Source: Streptomyces sp. HD
GTDB lineage: Bacteria; Actinomycetota; Actinomycetes; Streptomycetales; Streptomycetaceae
Reading direction: 5' to 3'
DNA: 64,000 nt
Assembly: GCF_028369295.1 (NCBI RefSeq)
Contig: NZ_JAQMYP010000004.1
Location: 1 to 64,000 of the forward strand
Each line of letters starts with the position of its first letter. Position 1 is the first letter of the stretch. Under the pieces are notes generated by a model, which was not told the origin of the DNA, did no database searches, and saw only the letters and a list, made by a program, of their open reading frames with translations. Position numbers and translations under genes: made by a program. Positions 25,850 through 36,070 of the stretch are shown here, in pieces.

Positions 25850-27097
25850 GTGAGTCATGACGAGCCGGAGCCCGTACCGCAGGCGTTCGCGGGGCGGCGC
25901 TGGCTGCTGCCCTCGGCCCTGGTCAAGGAGTTGGAAGTCGACCCCGGGCGTTCCGGGCGACGACCCCGGCGCACCGCGCGCGACTGGGTCGTCGACTTCT
26001 GCTGCTTCCTGCTGGCCGTGTTCATCGGGCTGACGGCCGCGGACGCGCTCAGGAGCGAGGACCTTGCGCCGGGCTACGCAGCCTTCGACCAGTTGCTGGG
26101 CGCGCTCTCCTGCGCCGCGGTCTGGCTGCGGCGCCGCTGGCCGGTCGGGTTGGCCGTCGCGATGGTCCCGGTCAGTGCCGTGTCGAGCACTTCGGGCGGC
26201 GCGTTCCTCGTCGCCATGTTCACTCTCGCCGTGCACCGGCCCTTCCGGTACGTGGCCTGGATGGCCGGGGCGTCCTTGGCCCTGAACCCGCTCTACTTCT
26301 GGTTCCGTCCCGACCCCGATGTGCCATACGGCTGGGCGCTCGTCCTGGCCGCCGTGCTGACCGTCGCCGTGGTCGGCTGGGGCATGTTCGTCCGGTCCAA
26401 ACGGCAGCTCTTGCTGAGCCTGCGCGACCGGGCCCGGCGCGCCGAGACGGAGGCGCGTCTGCGGGCCGAGCAGGCACAGCGGCTCGCCCGCGAGGCCATC
26501 GCCCGGGAGATGCACGACGTCCTCGCCCACCGGCTGACGCTGCTCAGCGTGCACGCGGGCGCACTGGAGTTCCGGCCCGACGCGCCCCGCGAGGAGATCG
26601 CGCGGGCGGCGGGCGTCATCCGGGAGAGCGCCCACGAGGCCCTCCAGGACCTGCGGGAGATCATCGGCGTCCTGCGGGCCGGCGAACCCGACGACTCCGG
26701 CCGTCCGCAGCCGACCCTCGCCGCGCTGGAGGCGCTGGTCACCGAGTCCCGCGAGGCCGGCATGAAGGTCACTCTCGACCAGCGCGTCACCGACCCCGCC
26801 GCCGTGCCCGCCTCGGTCGGCCGCACCGCCTACCGCATCGCCCAGGAGGGCCTGACCAACGCCCGCAAGCACGCCCCCGGCACGGAGGTCACGGTCACGG
26901 TGACCGGCGGGCCGGGCGAGGGCCTGTCCGTGGGGGTGCGCAATCCCGCACCCGACGGCGAGGTTCCCCATGTCCCCGGCTCCGGACAGGGCCTGATCGG
27001 CCTGACCGAACGGGCCACGCTGACCGGCGGCCGGCTGGAGCACGGCCCGGCCGCTGACGGGGGATTCGAGGTGCGGGCCTGGCTGCCGTGGGGGTGA
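25850..27097 (+). CDS. NarL/DesK-type sensor histidine kinase
   Basis: A 415-residue kinase from a GTG at 25850. About 150 residues of hydrophobic N-terminal region hold four to five membrane helices, without a large external sensor. A HisKA_3 dimerisation domain follows with the phospho-acceptor His in AREMHDVLAHRLTLL. The HATPase domain ends with N-A-R-K-H-A-P-G and G-x-G-x-G-L-I-G-L. It should phosphorylate the NarL-type regulator gene that follows 186 bases later. The signal is unknown; a membrane-embedded sensor suggests a cell-envelope or membrane cue. Confidence 0.88.
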   Translation: MSHDEPEPVPQAFAGRRWLLPSALVKELEVDPGRSGRRPRRTARDWVVDFCCFLLAVFIGLTAADALRSEDLAPGYAAFDQLLGALSCAAVWLRRRWPVGLAVAMVPVSAVSSTSGGAFLVAMFTLAVHRPFRYVAWMAGASLALNPLYFWFRPDPDVPYGWALVLAAVLTVAVVGWGMFVRSKRQLLLSLRDRARRAETEARLRAEQAQRLAREAIAREMHDVLAHRLTLLSVHAGALEFRPDAPREEIARAAGVIRESAHEALQDLREIIGVLRAGEPDDSGRPQPTLAALEALVTESREAGMKVTLDQRVTDPAAVPASVGRTAYRIAQEGLTNARKHAPGTEVTVTVTGGPGEGLSVGVRNPAPDGEVPHVPGSGQGLIGLTERATLTGGRLEHGPAADGGFEVRAWLPWG

Positions 27098-27150
27098 CAC
27101 CCGAAGAGCCGACCGTGCGAGGCCAACGGGCGCCTTGGGGCGGGCCGTTG

Positions 27151-27167
27151 CGGAACCCACCGTTCCG
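27151..27167. promoter_or_regulatory. Dyad between kinase and response regulator genes
   Basis: CGGAAC-N5-GTTCCG, a perfect 6-bp-arm dyad 117 bases before the response regulator start; candidate site for an independent promoter. Confidence 0.35.
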
Positions 27168-27283
27168 GGCGCCGCGCGCGCGTGCGGCGCCATGATGCGC
27201 GTCACGCAGTGAACCGGCCGCCCGAGGGCCACTCCTCGCCGACCGGCACCTCCCCGCCGTACAACCGTGATTACGTGAGGGAC

Positions 27284-27964
27284 ATGACTGCGATCAGACT
27301 CCTCCTCGTCGACGACGACCCGCTGGTCAGGGCCGGCCTGTCCTTCATGCTGGGCGGCGCCGACGACATCGAGATCGTCGGTGAGGCGGCCGACGGCGCC
27401 GAGGTCGAGACACTGGTCGACCGCGCCCGCCCGGACGTGGTCCTGATGGACATCAGGATGCCGTCGGTCGACGGCCTCACGGCAACCGAACGGCTGCGCG
27501 GCCGCAAGGACGCCCCGCAGGTCGTGCTGCTGACCACCTTCCACGCCGACGAGCAGGTACTGCGCGCCCTGCGCGCGGGCGCCGCCGGTTTCGTCCTCAA
27601 GGACACCCCGCCCGCCGAGATCGTCGACGCCGTGCGCCGCGTCGCGGCCGGCGACCCGGTCCTGTCGCCCACCGTGACACGCCAGTTGATGAACCACGCG
27701 GCGGGCGCCGCCGCCGACACCCGTCGCGCACGCGCGCGTGAGCGGCTCACCGCCCTCAACGACCGTGAGCGCGAGGTCGCCGTCGCGGTGGGGCGGGGTC
27801 TGTCCAACGCCGACATCGCCGCCGAGCTGTTCATGAGCGTCGCCACCGTCAAGACCCATGTCTCCCGCGTCCTGGCCAAGCTCGACCTCAACAACCGTGT
27901 GCAGATCGCCCTGTTGGCGTACGACGCGGGACTGCTGGAGGAACCGGACGGCGACGGGCACTAG
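27284..27964 (+). CDS. NarL/FixJ-family response regulator
   Basis: A 226-residue regulator. The receiver domain has D-D-D at 9-11, the phospho-acceptor Asp in VVLMDIRMP, Thr in LLTTFH and Lys in FVLKD. The C-terminal LuxR-type helix-turn-helix contains R-E-R-E-V and V-K-T-H-V-S-R-V-L. The ATG at 27284 is preferred; a GTG three codons upstream is possible. It is the cognate partner of the upstream kinase, although the 186-base gap is wider than is usual for such pairs. Confidence 0.9.
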   Translation: MTAIRLLLVDDDPLVRAGLSFMLGGADDIEIVGEAADGAEVETLVDRARPDVVLMDIRMPSVDGLTATERLRGRKDAPQVVLLTTFHADEQVLRALRAGAAGFVLKDTPPAEIVDAVRRVAAGDPVLSPTVTRQLMNHAAGAAADTRRARARERLTALNDREREVAVAVGRGLSNADIAAELFMSVATVKTHVSRVLAKLDLNNRVQIALLAYDAGLLEEPDGDGH

Positions 27965-28026
27965 TCGGGACTCCCGTGCGTTCTCGGTGTGACGGGAGTG
28001 GGAGGGGCCGGGGGAGGGGGAGCGTC

Positions 28027-29205
28027 ATGGCGGAAGTGATCGACCTGGGCGAGTTCGGGGACGGGTTCCGGGTGAATCCGCATCCTGTGTACGCGCGCCT
28101 GCGCGAGCAGGGTCCGGTCCACCGGGTTCTGCTGCCCGACTGGCAGTCCGAGGTCTGGCTCGTCGTCGGGCACGAGGAGGCACGCGCGGCGCTCGCCGAT
28201 CAGCGGCTGTCCAAGGACGGCACCAAGATCGGCCTGAAGTCGCTCGAAGAGGAGATGATCGGGAAGAACCTGCTGGCCACCGATCCGCCCCAGCACACCC
28301 GACTGCGTGGACTCATCGCGCGCGCCTTCACCATGCGCCGCGTGGAAGCGCTGCGGCCGAGGATCCAGCAGATCACCGACGAACTGCTCGACGCCGTGCT
28401 GCCCCGGGGCCACGCCGACCTGGTGGAGTCACTCGCCTACCCACTGCCGCTCACCGTCATCTGCGAGCTGCTGGGCGTGCCCGAGATGGACCGCGTGGAG
28501 TTCCGCAGGATGTCGACGGAGGCGATCGCGCCGACCGGTCCGGGCAGTGAGGTCGCCGCCTTCACCGGCCTCGGTGCGTACTTCACCGACCTGATCGAGG
28601 ACAAGAGGTGCGCCGGGCCCACCGGTGACCTGCTGAGCGACCTGATCCGCACCACGGCCGAGGACGGCGACCGGCTCTCCCCGGACGAACTGCGGGGCAT
28701 GGCCTTCATCCTGCTGATCGCCGGCCACGAGACCACGGTCAACCTCATCACCAGCGGCGTCCACGCCCTGCTCACCCACCCGGATCAACTCGCCTCCCTG
28801 CGCGCCGACCTGACCCTCCTGGACGGCGCGGTCGAGGAGATGCTGCGCCACGAGGGGCCGGTGGAGACGGCGACGTTCCGCTATGCCGCCGAGCCCCTGG
28901 AGATCGCCGGCAGCCACATCGAGAAGGGCGAGGCGGTGATGGTGGGTCTCACGGCGGCGAACCGGGACGCCGCCCGCTATGCCGCCCCCGACACCTTCGA
29001 CATCCACCGGGACACCCGGGGCCACCTGGCCTTCGGTCACGGCCTCCACTACTGCCTGGGCGCTCCGCTGGCCCGCCTGGAGGCCCGCACGGCCCTGCGC
29101 TCCCTCCTGGAGCGCGCGCCCGGCCTGGCGCTGGACGGCCCACCGGGGGAGTGGATGCCGGGGGTGCTGATACGGGGGATGCGGAGCCTGCCGGTGCGCT
29201 GGTAG
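28027..29205 (+). CDS. Cytochrome P450 (CYP107-like)
   Basis: A 392-residue soluble bacterial P450. The I-helix oxygen motif A-G-H-E-T-T is near residue 237, the R of the E-x-x-R pair lies in the following third, and the haem loop F-G-H-G-L-H-Y-C-L-G is near residues 337-346. The ATG at 28027 has GGAGGGGGAGC upstream. No ferredoxin or reductase gene is adjacent, and no secondary-metabolite genes surround it, so the substrate is unknown. It follows the response regulator by 62 bases and could be its target. Confidence 0.9.
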   Translation: MAEVIDLGEFGDGFRVNPHPVYARLREQGPVHRVLLPDWQSEVWLVVGHEEARAALADQRLSKDGTKIGLKSLEEEMIGKNLLATDPPQHTRLRGLIARAFTMRRVEALRPRIQQITDELLDAVLPRGHADLVESLAYPLPLTVICELLGVPEMDRVEFRRMSTEAIAPTGPGSEVAAFTGLGAYFTDLIEDKRCAGPTGDLLSDLIRTTAEDGDRLSPDELRGMAFILLIAGHETTVNLITSGVHALLTHPDQLASLRADLTLLDGAVEEMLRHEGPVETATFRYAAEPLEIAGSHIEKGEAVMVGLTAANRDAARYAAPDTFDIHRDTRGHLAFGHGLHYCLGAPLARLEARTALRSLLERAPGLALDGPPGEWMPGVLIRGMRSLPVRW

Positions 29206-29219
29206 CCGCGCCGGCGCCT

Positions 29220-30242
29220 TCACAGTGCGGTGGTCTGGGCCCCGCCCGGAAGCTCGCCGAGCACGACCGGTCTTCGCTCGCGTCTCGACAGCTCGCACGC
29301 CTCCGAGATCCGCAGCGCCTGCAGGGCCTCCCGCCCGTCGCAGGGGTTGGCCCGCTCCCCGCGCACGACCTCCACGAACGCGTTCAGCTCCGCCTCGTAG
29401 GCCGGCCCGAACCGCTCCAGGTACCCCGACCACGGCTTGTCCGCCGCCGGCGGCCCGGTCGGCTCGGTGGAGGCGATCGGCGTACGGTCGTCCAGCCCGA
29501 CCACGATCTGGTCCAACTCCCCGGCCAGCTCCATGCGTACGTCGTACCCGGCGCCGTTCAGCCGCGTCGCCGTGGCCGTGGCGAGCGTGCCGTCGTCCAG
29601 GCTGAGCACCGCCGCCGCCGTGTCCACGTCGCCCGCCTCACGGAACATCACCGGCCCGGCGTCCGACCCGGCCGCGTACACGTCGGCGACCTCGCGCCCG
29701 GTCACCCAGCGCAGCATGTCGAAGTCGTGGATCAGGGTGTCCCGGTACAGCCCGCCGGACAGCGGCAGCCACGCGACCGGCGGCGGCGCCTGGTCGCTGG
29801 TCAGCGCCCGCACGGTGTGCAAACGCCCGAGCCGCCCGGACCGCACCGCCTCCCGCGCGCCCACGTACCCCGCGTCGAAGCGGCGCTGGAAGCCCATCTG
29901 CAGAATCGTCCCGGCCGTCTCCACCTCGCCGATCGCCTGCAAGGTGCCCGGCAGATCGAGCGCTATGGGCTTCTCGCAGAACACCGGGAGCCCGGACCGT
30001 GCTGCCCGACCGATCAGTTCGGCGTGTGCCGACGTCGCTGTGGTGATCACCACGGCGTCCACGCCCCACTTGAAGATCTCGTCCACTCCGGGCGCCGCCG
30101 TCTCGCCCAGCCGGTGCGCCAGTCCCTGGGCCCGCGACGCGTCCGCGTCCGTGAGGATCAGGGAGCCGACGTCGCGGTGGCGGCTGAGCGTGTTGGCGTG
30201 AATCGTGCCGATGCGGCCCGTACCGATGACCCCGATGCGCAT
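29220..30242 (-). CDS. Gfo/Idh/MocA oxidoreductase, inositol dehydrogenase-like
   Basis: A 340-residue NAD(P)-dependent sugar or polyol dehydrogenase. G-V-I-G-T-G-R-I-G near the N-terminus is the nucleotide motif, E-K-P-I is the conserved catalytic-Lys motif, and G-x-x-x-D-x-x-I-H-D-F-D-M holds the catalytic Asp and His. The closest group by eye is myo-inositol 2-dehydrogenase. The ATG at 30242 starts exactly at the Rossmann strand. Divergent from a GntR regulator whose candidate operator lies about 45 bases upstream, next to a TTGACA. Confidence 0.88.
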   Translation of the reverse strand: MRIGVIGTGRIGTIHANTLSRHRDVGSLILTDADASRAQGLAHRLGETAAPGVDEIFKWGVDAVVITTATSAHAELIGRAARSGLPVFCEKPIALDLPGTLQAIGEVETAGTILQMGFQRRFDAGYVGAREAVRSGRLGRLHTVRALTSDQAPPPVAWLPLSGGLYRDTLIHDFDMLRWVTGREVADVYAAGSDAGPVMFREAGDVDTAAAVLSLDDGTLATATATRLNGAGYDVRMELAGELDQIVVGLDDRTPIASTEPTGPPAADKPWSGYLERFGPAYEAELNAFVEVVRGERANPCDGREALQALRISEACELSRRERRPVVLGELPGGAQTTAL

Positions 30243-30284
30243 GGAAACAAAGTGCGGGTTCAGTGCACGCCCTGTCAATGCAAA

Positions 30285-30294
30285 TGTCCGGACA
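30285..30294. promoter_or_regulatory. TGTC-CG-GACA operator 1 (GntR/UtrA candidate)
   Basis: A perfect 10-base palindrome between divergent dehydrogenase and GntR genes. Flanks (AA before, AATCAAA after) recur at the second site. Confidence 0.65.
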
Positions 30295-30344
30295 ATCAAA
30301 CTACACGACTTCCCGTCAACAACGCGTAGAGCTACAGTCAGGCC

Positions 30345-31109
30345 GTGCCGAAACCAGAAGTGGACCCGACCGTGGAACTAGAGCTCAGCGTGGACCGGAG
30401 CAGTCCGGTGCCCTTGTACTTCCAGCTGTCCCAGCAGCTCGAAGCCGCGATCGAGCACGGAGCGCTCACGCCCGGCAGCCTGCTGGGCAACGAGATCGAA
30501 CTCGCCGCACGCCTCGGCCTGTCCCGGCCGACCGTCCGCCAGGCCATCCAGTCACTGGTCGACAAGGGCCTGCTGGTGCGCCGCCGGGGCGTCGGGACGC
30601 AGGTCGTGCACAGCCAGGTCAAGCGGCCGCTGGAGCTCAGCAGCCTCTACGACGACCTGGAGTCGGCCGGCCAGCGCCCGGCGACCAGGGTGATCGTCAA
30701 CACCGTCGTCCCGGCGTCGGCCGAGGTCGCGGCCGCGCTCGGGGTCGCCGAGGACAGCGACGTACACCGCATCGAGCGGCTGCGCCTCGCGCACGGTGAG
30801 CCGATGGCTTACCTGTGCAACTTCCTGCCGCCCGCCCTGATCGACCTGGACACCGCCCAGCTGGAGGCCACCGGCCTCTACCGCCTGATGCGGGCCGCCG
30901 GAATCACCCTGCACAGCGCCCGCCAGACCATTGGCGCCCGTGCGGCCACCGCCACCGAGGCCGAACGCCTCGCCGAGGAGGAGGGCGCCCCGCTGCTCAC
31001 TATGCAGCGCGTGACGTTCGACGACACGGGCCGGGCGGTGGAGTACGGCACACACACGTACCGCCCGACGCGCTACTCGTTCGAGTTCCAGCTCCTCGTG
31101 CGGCCATGA
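30345..31109 (+). CDS. GntR-family regulator with UtrA domain (HutC subfamily)
   Basis: A 254-residue regulator. The GntR winged helix (PLYFQLSQQLEAAIEHG, then LGNEIELAARLGLSRPTVRQ) is at about residues 22-85, and the UtrA ligand domain follows, ending in a Y-R-P-x-R-Y-S-F-E-F motif. The GTG at 30345 follows a TACAGT -10 by six bases, so it is probably leaderless. Similar TGTC-NN-GACA sites lie before it and before the ROK kinase gene, which suggests it controls both sides. UtrA effectors are usually sugar phosphates or polyols. Confidence 0.88.
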   Translation: MPKPEVDPTVELELSVDRSSPVPLYFQLSQQLEAAIEHGALTPGSLLGNEIELAARLGLSRPTVRQAIQSLVDKGLLVRRRGVGTQVVHSQVKRPLELSSLYDDLESAGQRPATRVIVNTVVPASAEVAAALGVAEDSDVHRIERLRLAHGEPMAYLCNFLPPALIDLDTAQLEATGLYRLMRAAGITLHSARQTIGARAATATEAERLAEEEGAPLLTMQRVTFDDTGRAVEYGTHTYRPTRYSFEFQLLVRP

Positions 31110-31165
31110 GTGCCGAGCCCGCAAGGGGCCTGTCCCGGGCCGACGGACCGTCCGGTACGTAGCAA

Positions 31166-31175
31166 TGTCAGGACA
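31166..31175. promoter_or_regulatory. TGTC-AG-GACA operator 2
   Basis: Matches operator 1 in both arms and in the flanks (AA before, AAT-N-AAA after). It lies 179 bases before the ROK kinase start. Confidence 0.6.
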
Positions 31176-31197
31176 ATGAAACGCCCTGTACTGCAAC

Positions 31198-31250
31198 GCC
31201 CCCAGGGGCGCGGGGAACTGCGCGATCTGCCACATACGACCTGTAGGCGG
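31198..31250. repeat. Dispersed Streptomyces intergenic repeat
   Basis: The core GGGGCGCGGGGAACTGCGCG is one I recall as a very frequent intergenic element in streptomycete genomes. It is found once in this window, between the GntR and ROK genes. The nature of the element (mobile, RNA or protein site) is not settled by the sequence. Confidence 0.55.
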
Positions 31251-31344
31251 CGTACCTCACCAACCACCTCATAGCTCCCCGATCAACCGCCCCATGGCTT
31301 CCCAGCTCGGCACACAGCGTGAGCGTGCGGCACAATCGGCCCTG

Positions 31345-32511
31345 ATGAGCAACTACCGCGACCTCGCTTTCCCCGTCCGGACGGGCAGCGCCCCCATCGG
31401 CTCCCGCCGCGCGCCGGCCCTCCGCACGGTCGGCCCCCGGGAACGCCGCTCACACCTGTCGGCGCCCAGAGTCCCCACCGTGGGTATCGACATCGGCGGC
31501 ACCAAGGTGATGGCGGGCGTCGTAGACGCCGACGGCAACATCCTGGAGAAGCTCCGCACGGAGACCCCGGACAAGTCCAAGAGCCCGAAGGTCGTCGAGG
31601 ACACGATCGTCGAGCTCGTACTGGACCTGTCCGACCGGCACGACGTGCACGCCGTCGGCATCGGCGCGGCCGGCTGGGTCGACGCCGAACGCAACCGCGT
31701 GCTGTTCGCCCCGCACCTGTCCTGGCGCAACGAGCCCCTGCGCGACCGCCTGGCCGGCCGGCTCGCCGTGCCCGTCCTGGTCGACAACGACGCCAACGCA
31801 GCCGCCTGGGCCGAGTGGCGCTTCGGCGCCGGCCGCGGCGAGGACCACCTCGTCATGATCACGCTGGGCACCGGCATCGGCGGCGCGATCCTGGAGGACG
31901 GCCAGGTCAAGCGCGGCAAGTACGGCGTCGCCGGTGAGTTCGGCCATATGCAGGTCGTCCCCGGCGGTCACCGCTGCCCGTGCGGCAACCGCGGCTGCTG
32001 GGAGCAGTACAGCTCCGGCAACGCCCTGGTGCGCGAGGCGAAGGAGCTGGCCGCCGCCGACTCCCCGGTGGCGTACGGGATCATCGAGCACGTCAAGGGC
32101 CAGATCGGCGACATCACCGGCCCGATGATCACCGAGCTGGCCCGCGACGGCGATGCGATGTGCATCGAACTGCTCCAGGACATCGGGCAGTGGCTCGGCG
32201 TCGGCATCGCCAACCTGGCGGCCGCCCTGGACCCGTCCTGCTTCGTCATCGGCGGCGGTGTGTCGGCCGCCGACGAACTGCTGATCGGCCCCGCGCGGGA
32301 CGCCTTCAAGCGTCAGCTCACCGGCCGCGGCTACCGCCCCGAGGCCCGCATCACCCGGGCCCAGCTCGGCCCCGAGGCCGGCATGGTCGGCGCCGCGGAC
32401 CTGGCCCGCCTGGTCGCCCGCCGCTTCCGCCGCGCCAACCGGCGCCGGGTCGAGCGCTACGAGCGCTACGCGCGGTTCGCCGAGGCCCGCCGATCGCAGG
32501 GGTCGGCGTGA
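31345..32511 (+). CDS. ROK-family sugar kinase (glucokinase-like)
   Basis: A 388-residue ROK kinase. After an unusual 45-residue basic N-terminal extension comes the ATP motif D-I-G-G-T-K, then D-N-D-A-N-A with the catalytic Asp, the sugar-binding E-x-G-H, and the zinc motif C-P-C-G-N-R-G-C-W-E. There is no DNA-binding domain, so it is a kinase rather than a ROK repressor. The ATG at 31345 follows a weak CACAAT -10 by eight bases; an ATG at 31294 is the alternative. The GTG of the next gene overlaps its TGA. It is likely under the UtrA regulator. Confidence 0.85.
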   Translation: MSNYRDLAFPVRTGSAPIGSRRAPALRTVGPRERRSHLSAPRVPTVGIDIGGTKVMAGVVDADGNILEKLRTETPDKSKSPKVVEDTIVELVLDLSDRHDVHAVGIGAAGWVDAERNRVLFAPHLSWRNEPLRDRLAGRLAVPVLVDNDANAAAWAEWRFGAGRGEDHLVMITLGTGIGGAILEDGQVKRGKYGVAGEFGHMQVVPGGHRCPCGNRGCWEQYSSGNALVREAKELAAADSPVAYGIIEHVKGQIGDITGPMITELARDGDAMCIELLQDIGQWLGVGIANLAAALDPSCFVIGGGVSAADELLIGPARDAFKRQLTGRGYRPEARITRAQLGPEAGMVGAADLARLVARRFRRANRRRVERYERYARFAEARRSQGSA

Positions 32512-33095
32512 CCGTGACCGTACCCCGCCAGGCAGATTCCCCGGACGAGCCGCAGCAGCCGACCGAGGACCGGCGCCACATGATCCGCCGCAGGGCGCTC
32601 ACTCTGCTCATCATCGTGCTGCTCATCGGCGTACCCGCCGGATATCTGGTGATCTCCGCCAACCAGAGCCGCGAGAGCGGCAAGGACAAGGAGGAGAAGT
32701 ACTCCGCGACCGGTCTCAGCCCGCACTGGCCGTCCAGGGTGCAGCGCCGCGTCTACCAGGTGACGATCCCTGTCCCGTCGTACAACGTCGGGTACTACGA
32801 GACCAACAACTGGCGGACCAGCCGGCTCTACGTCCAGTTCCAGACCACCGACGAGAACCTGGATGCCTACCTGGAGACCATGGGTCTCGACCGGGACGAC
32901 CTGAAGGCGGGCGAGATCGCCATCGGCGCCCGGGACCAGAAGATCACCGGCTGGGACTTCAAGAAGGGCACCGGCGGCCCCTGGTACGGCATCATCCACG
33001 AGCAGAGGAACCCGGCTCCCACGCACGACGTCGTCGTGAGCATGGCCGACCCGGAGAATCCGTTCGTGTACGTCGTCTCGCGCACGGTCCCCTGA
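32508..33095 (+). CDS. Unknown protein with N-terminal membrane anchor
   Basis: A 195-residue protein starting at a GTG that overlaps the stop of the ROK kinase (GTGA). About 25 polar residues and a basic MIRRR stretch precede one membrane helix (about 30-46); the remaining 145 residues would be outside and hold no Cys. Two Y-N-V-G-Y-Y-E and W-Y-G-I-I-H-E segments look like a compact beta domain. I do not recognise the family. Coupling to the kinase suggests the same pathway. Confidence 0.65.
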   Translation: MTVTVPRQADSPDEPQQPTEDRRHMIRRRALTLLIIVLLIGVPAGYLVISANQSRESGKDKEEKYSATGLSPHWPSRVQRRVYQVTIPVPSYNVGYYETNNWRTSRLYVQFQTTDENLDAYLETMGLDRDDLKAGEIAIGARDQKITGWDFKKGTGGPWYGIIHEQRNPAPTHDVVVSMADPENPFVYVVSRTVP

Positions 33096-33165
33096 CGACC
33101 GGCTGAGGCTGCCGGCCGCGTGATGACCGCCCGAGATCCCGGCCCGCGCCGGTCGCCGGGGCCGA

Positions 33166-33188
33166 TTGTCAGACCCCGCCCGTAGAGT
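33166..33188 (+). promoter_or_regulatory. DNA-damage-type (PafBC/RecA-NDp-like) promoter of the helicase
   Basis: TTGTCAGAC, eight bases, then TAGAGT (33183-33188). The actinobacterial PafBC-dependent consensus is TTGTCRGTG-N8-TANNNT; seven of nine bases, the spacing and the -10 all agree. Confidence 0.6.
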
Positions 33189-33232
33189 CGAAGACGGTTG
33201 ATCCGACTCATGGGCGGGAGGTGACAGGACGT

Positions 33233-36066
<2,834 letters not shown>

Positions 36067-36070
<4 letters not shown>

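Noticed and set aside
25655..27961. Minus-strand open frame of 768 codons
   Set aside because: It lies exactly opposite the histidine kinase and response regulator. Its product is rich in Arg, Gly and His without any motif, which is the usual antisense shadow in high-GC DNA.
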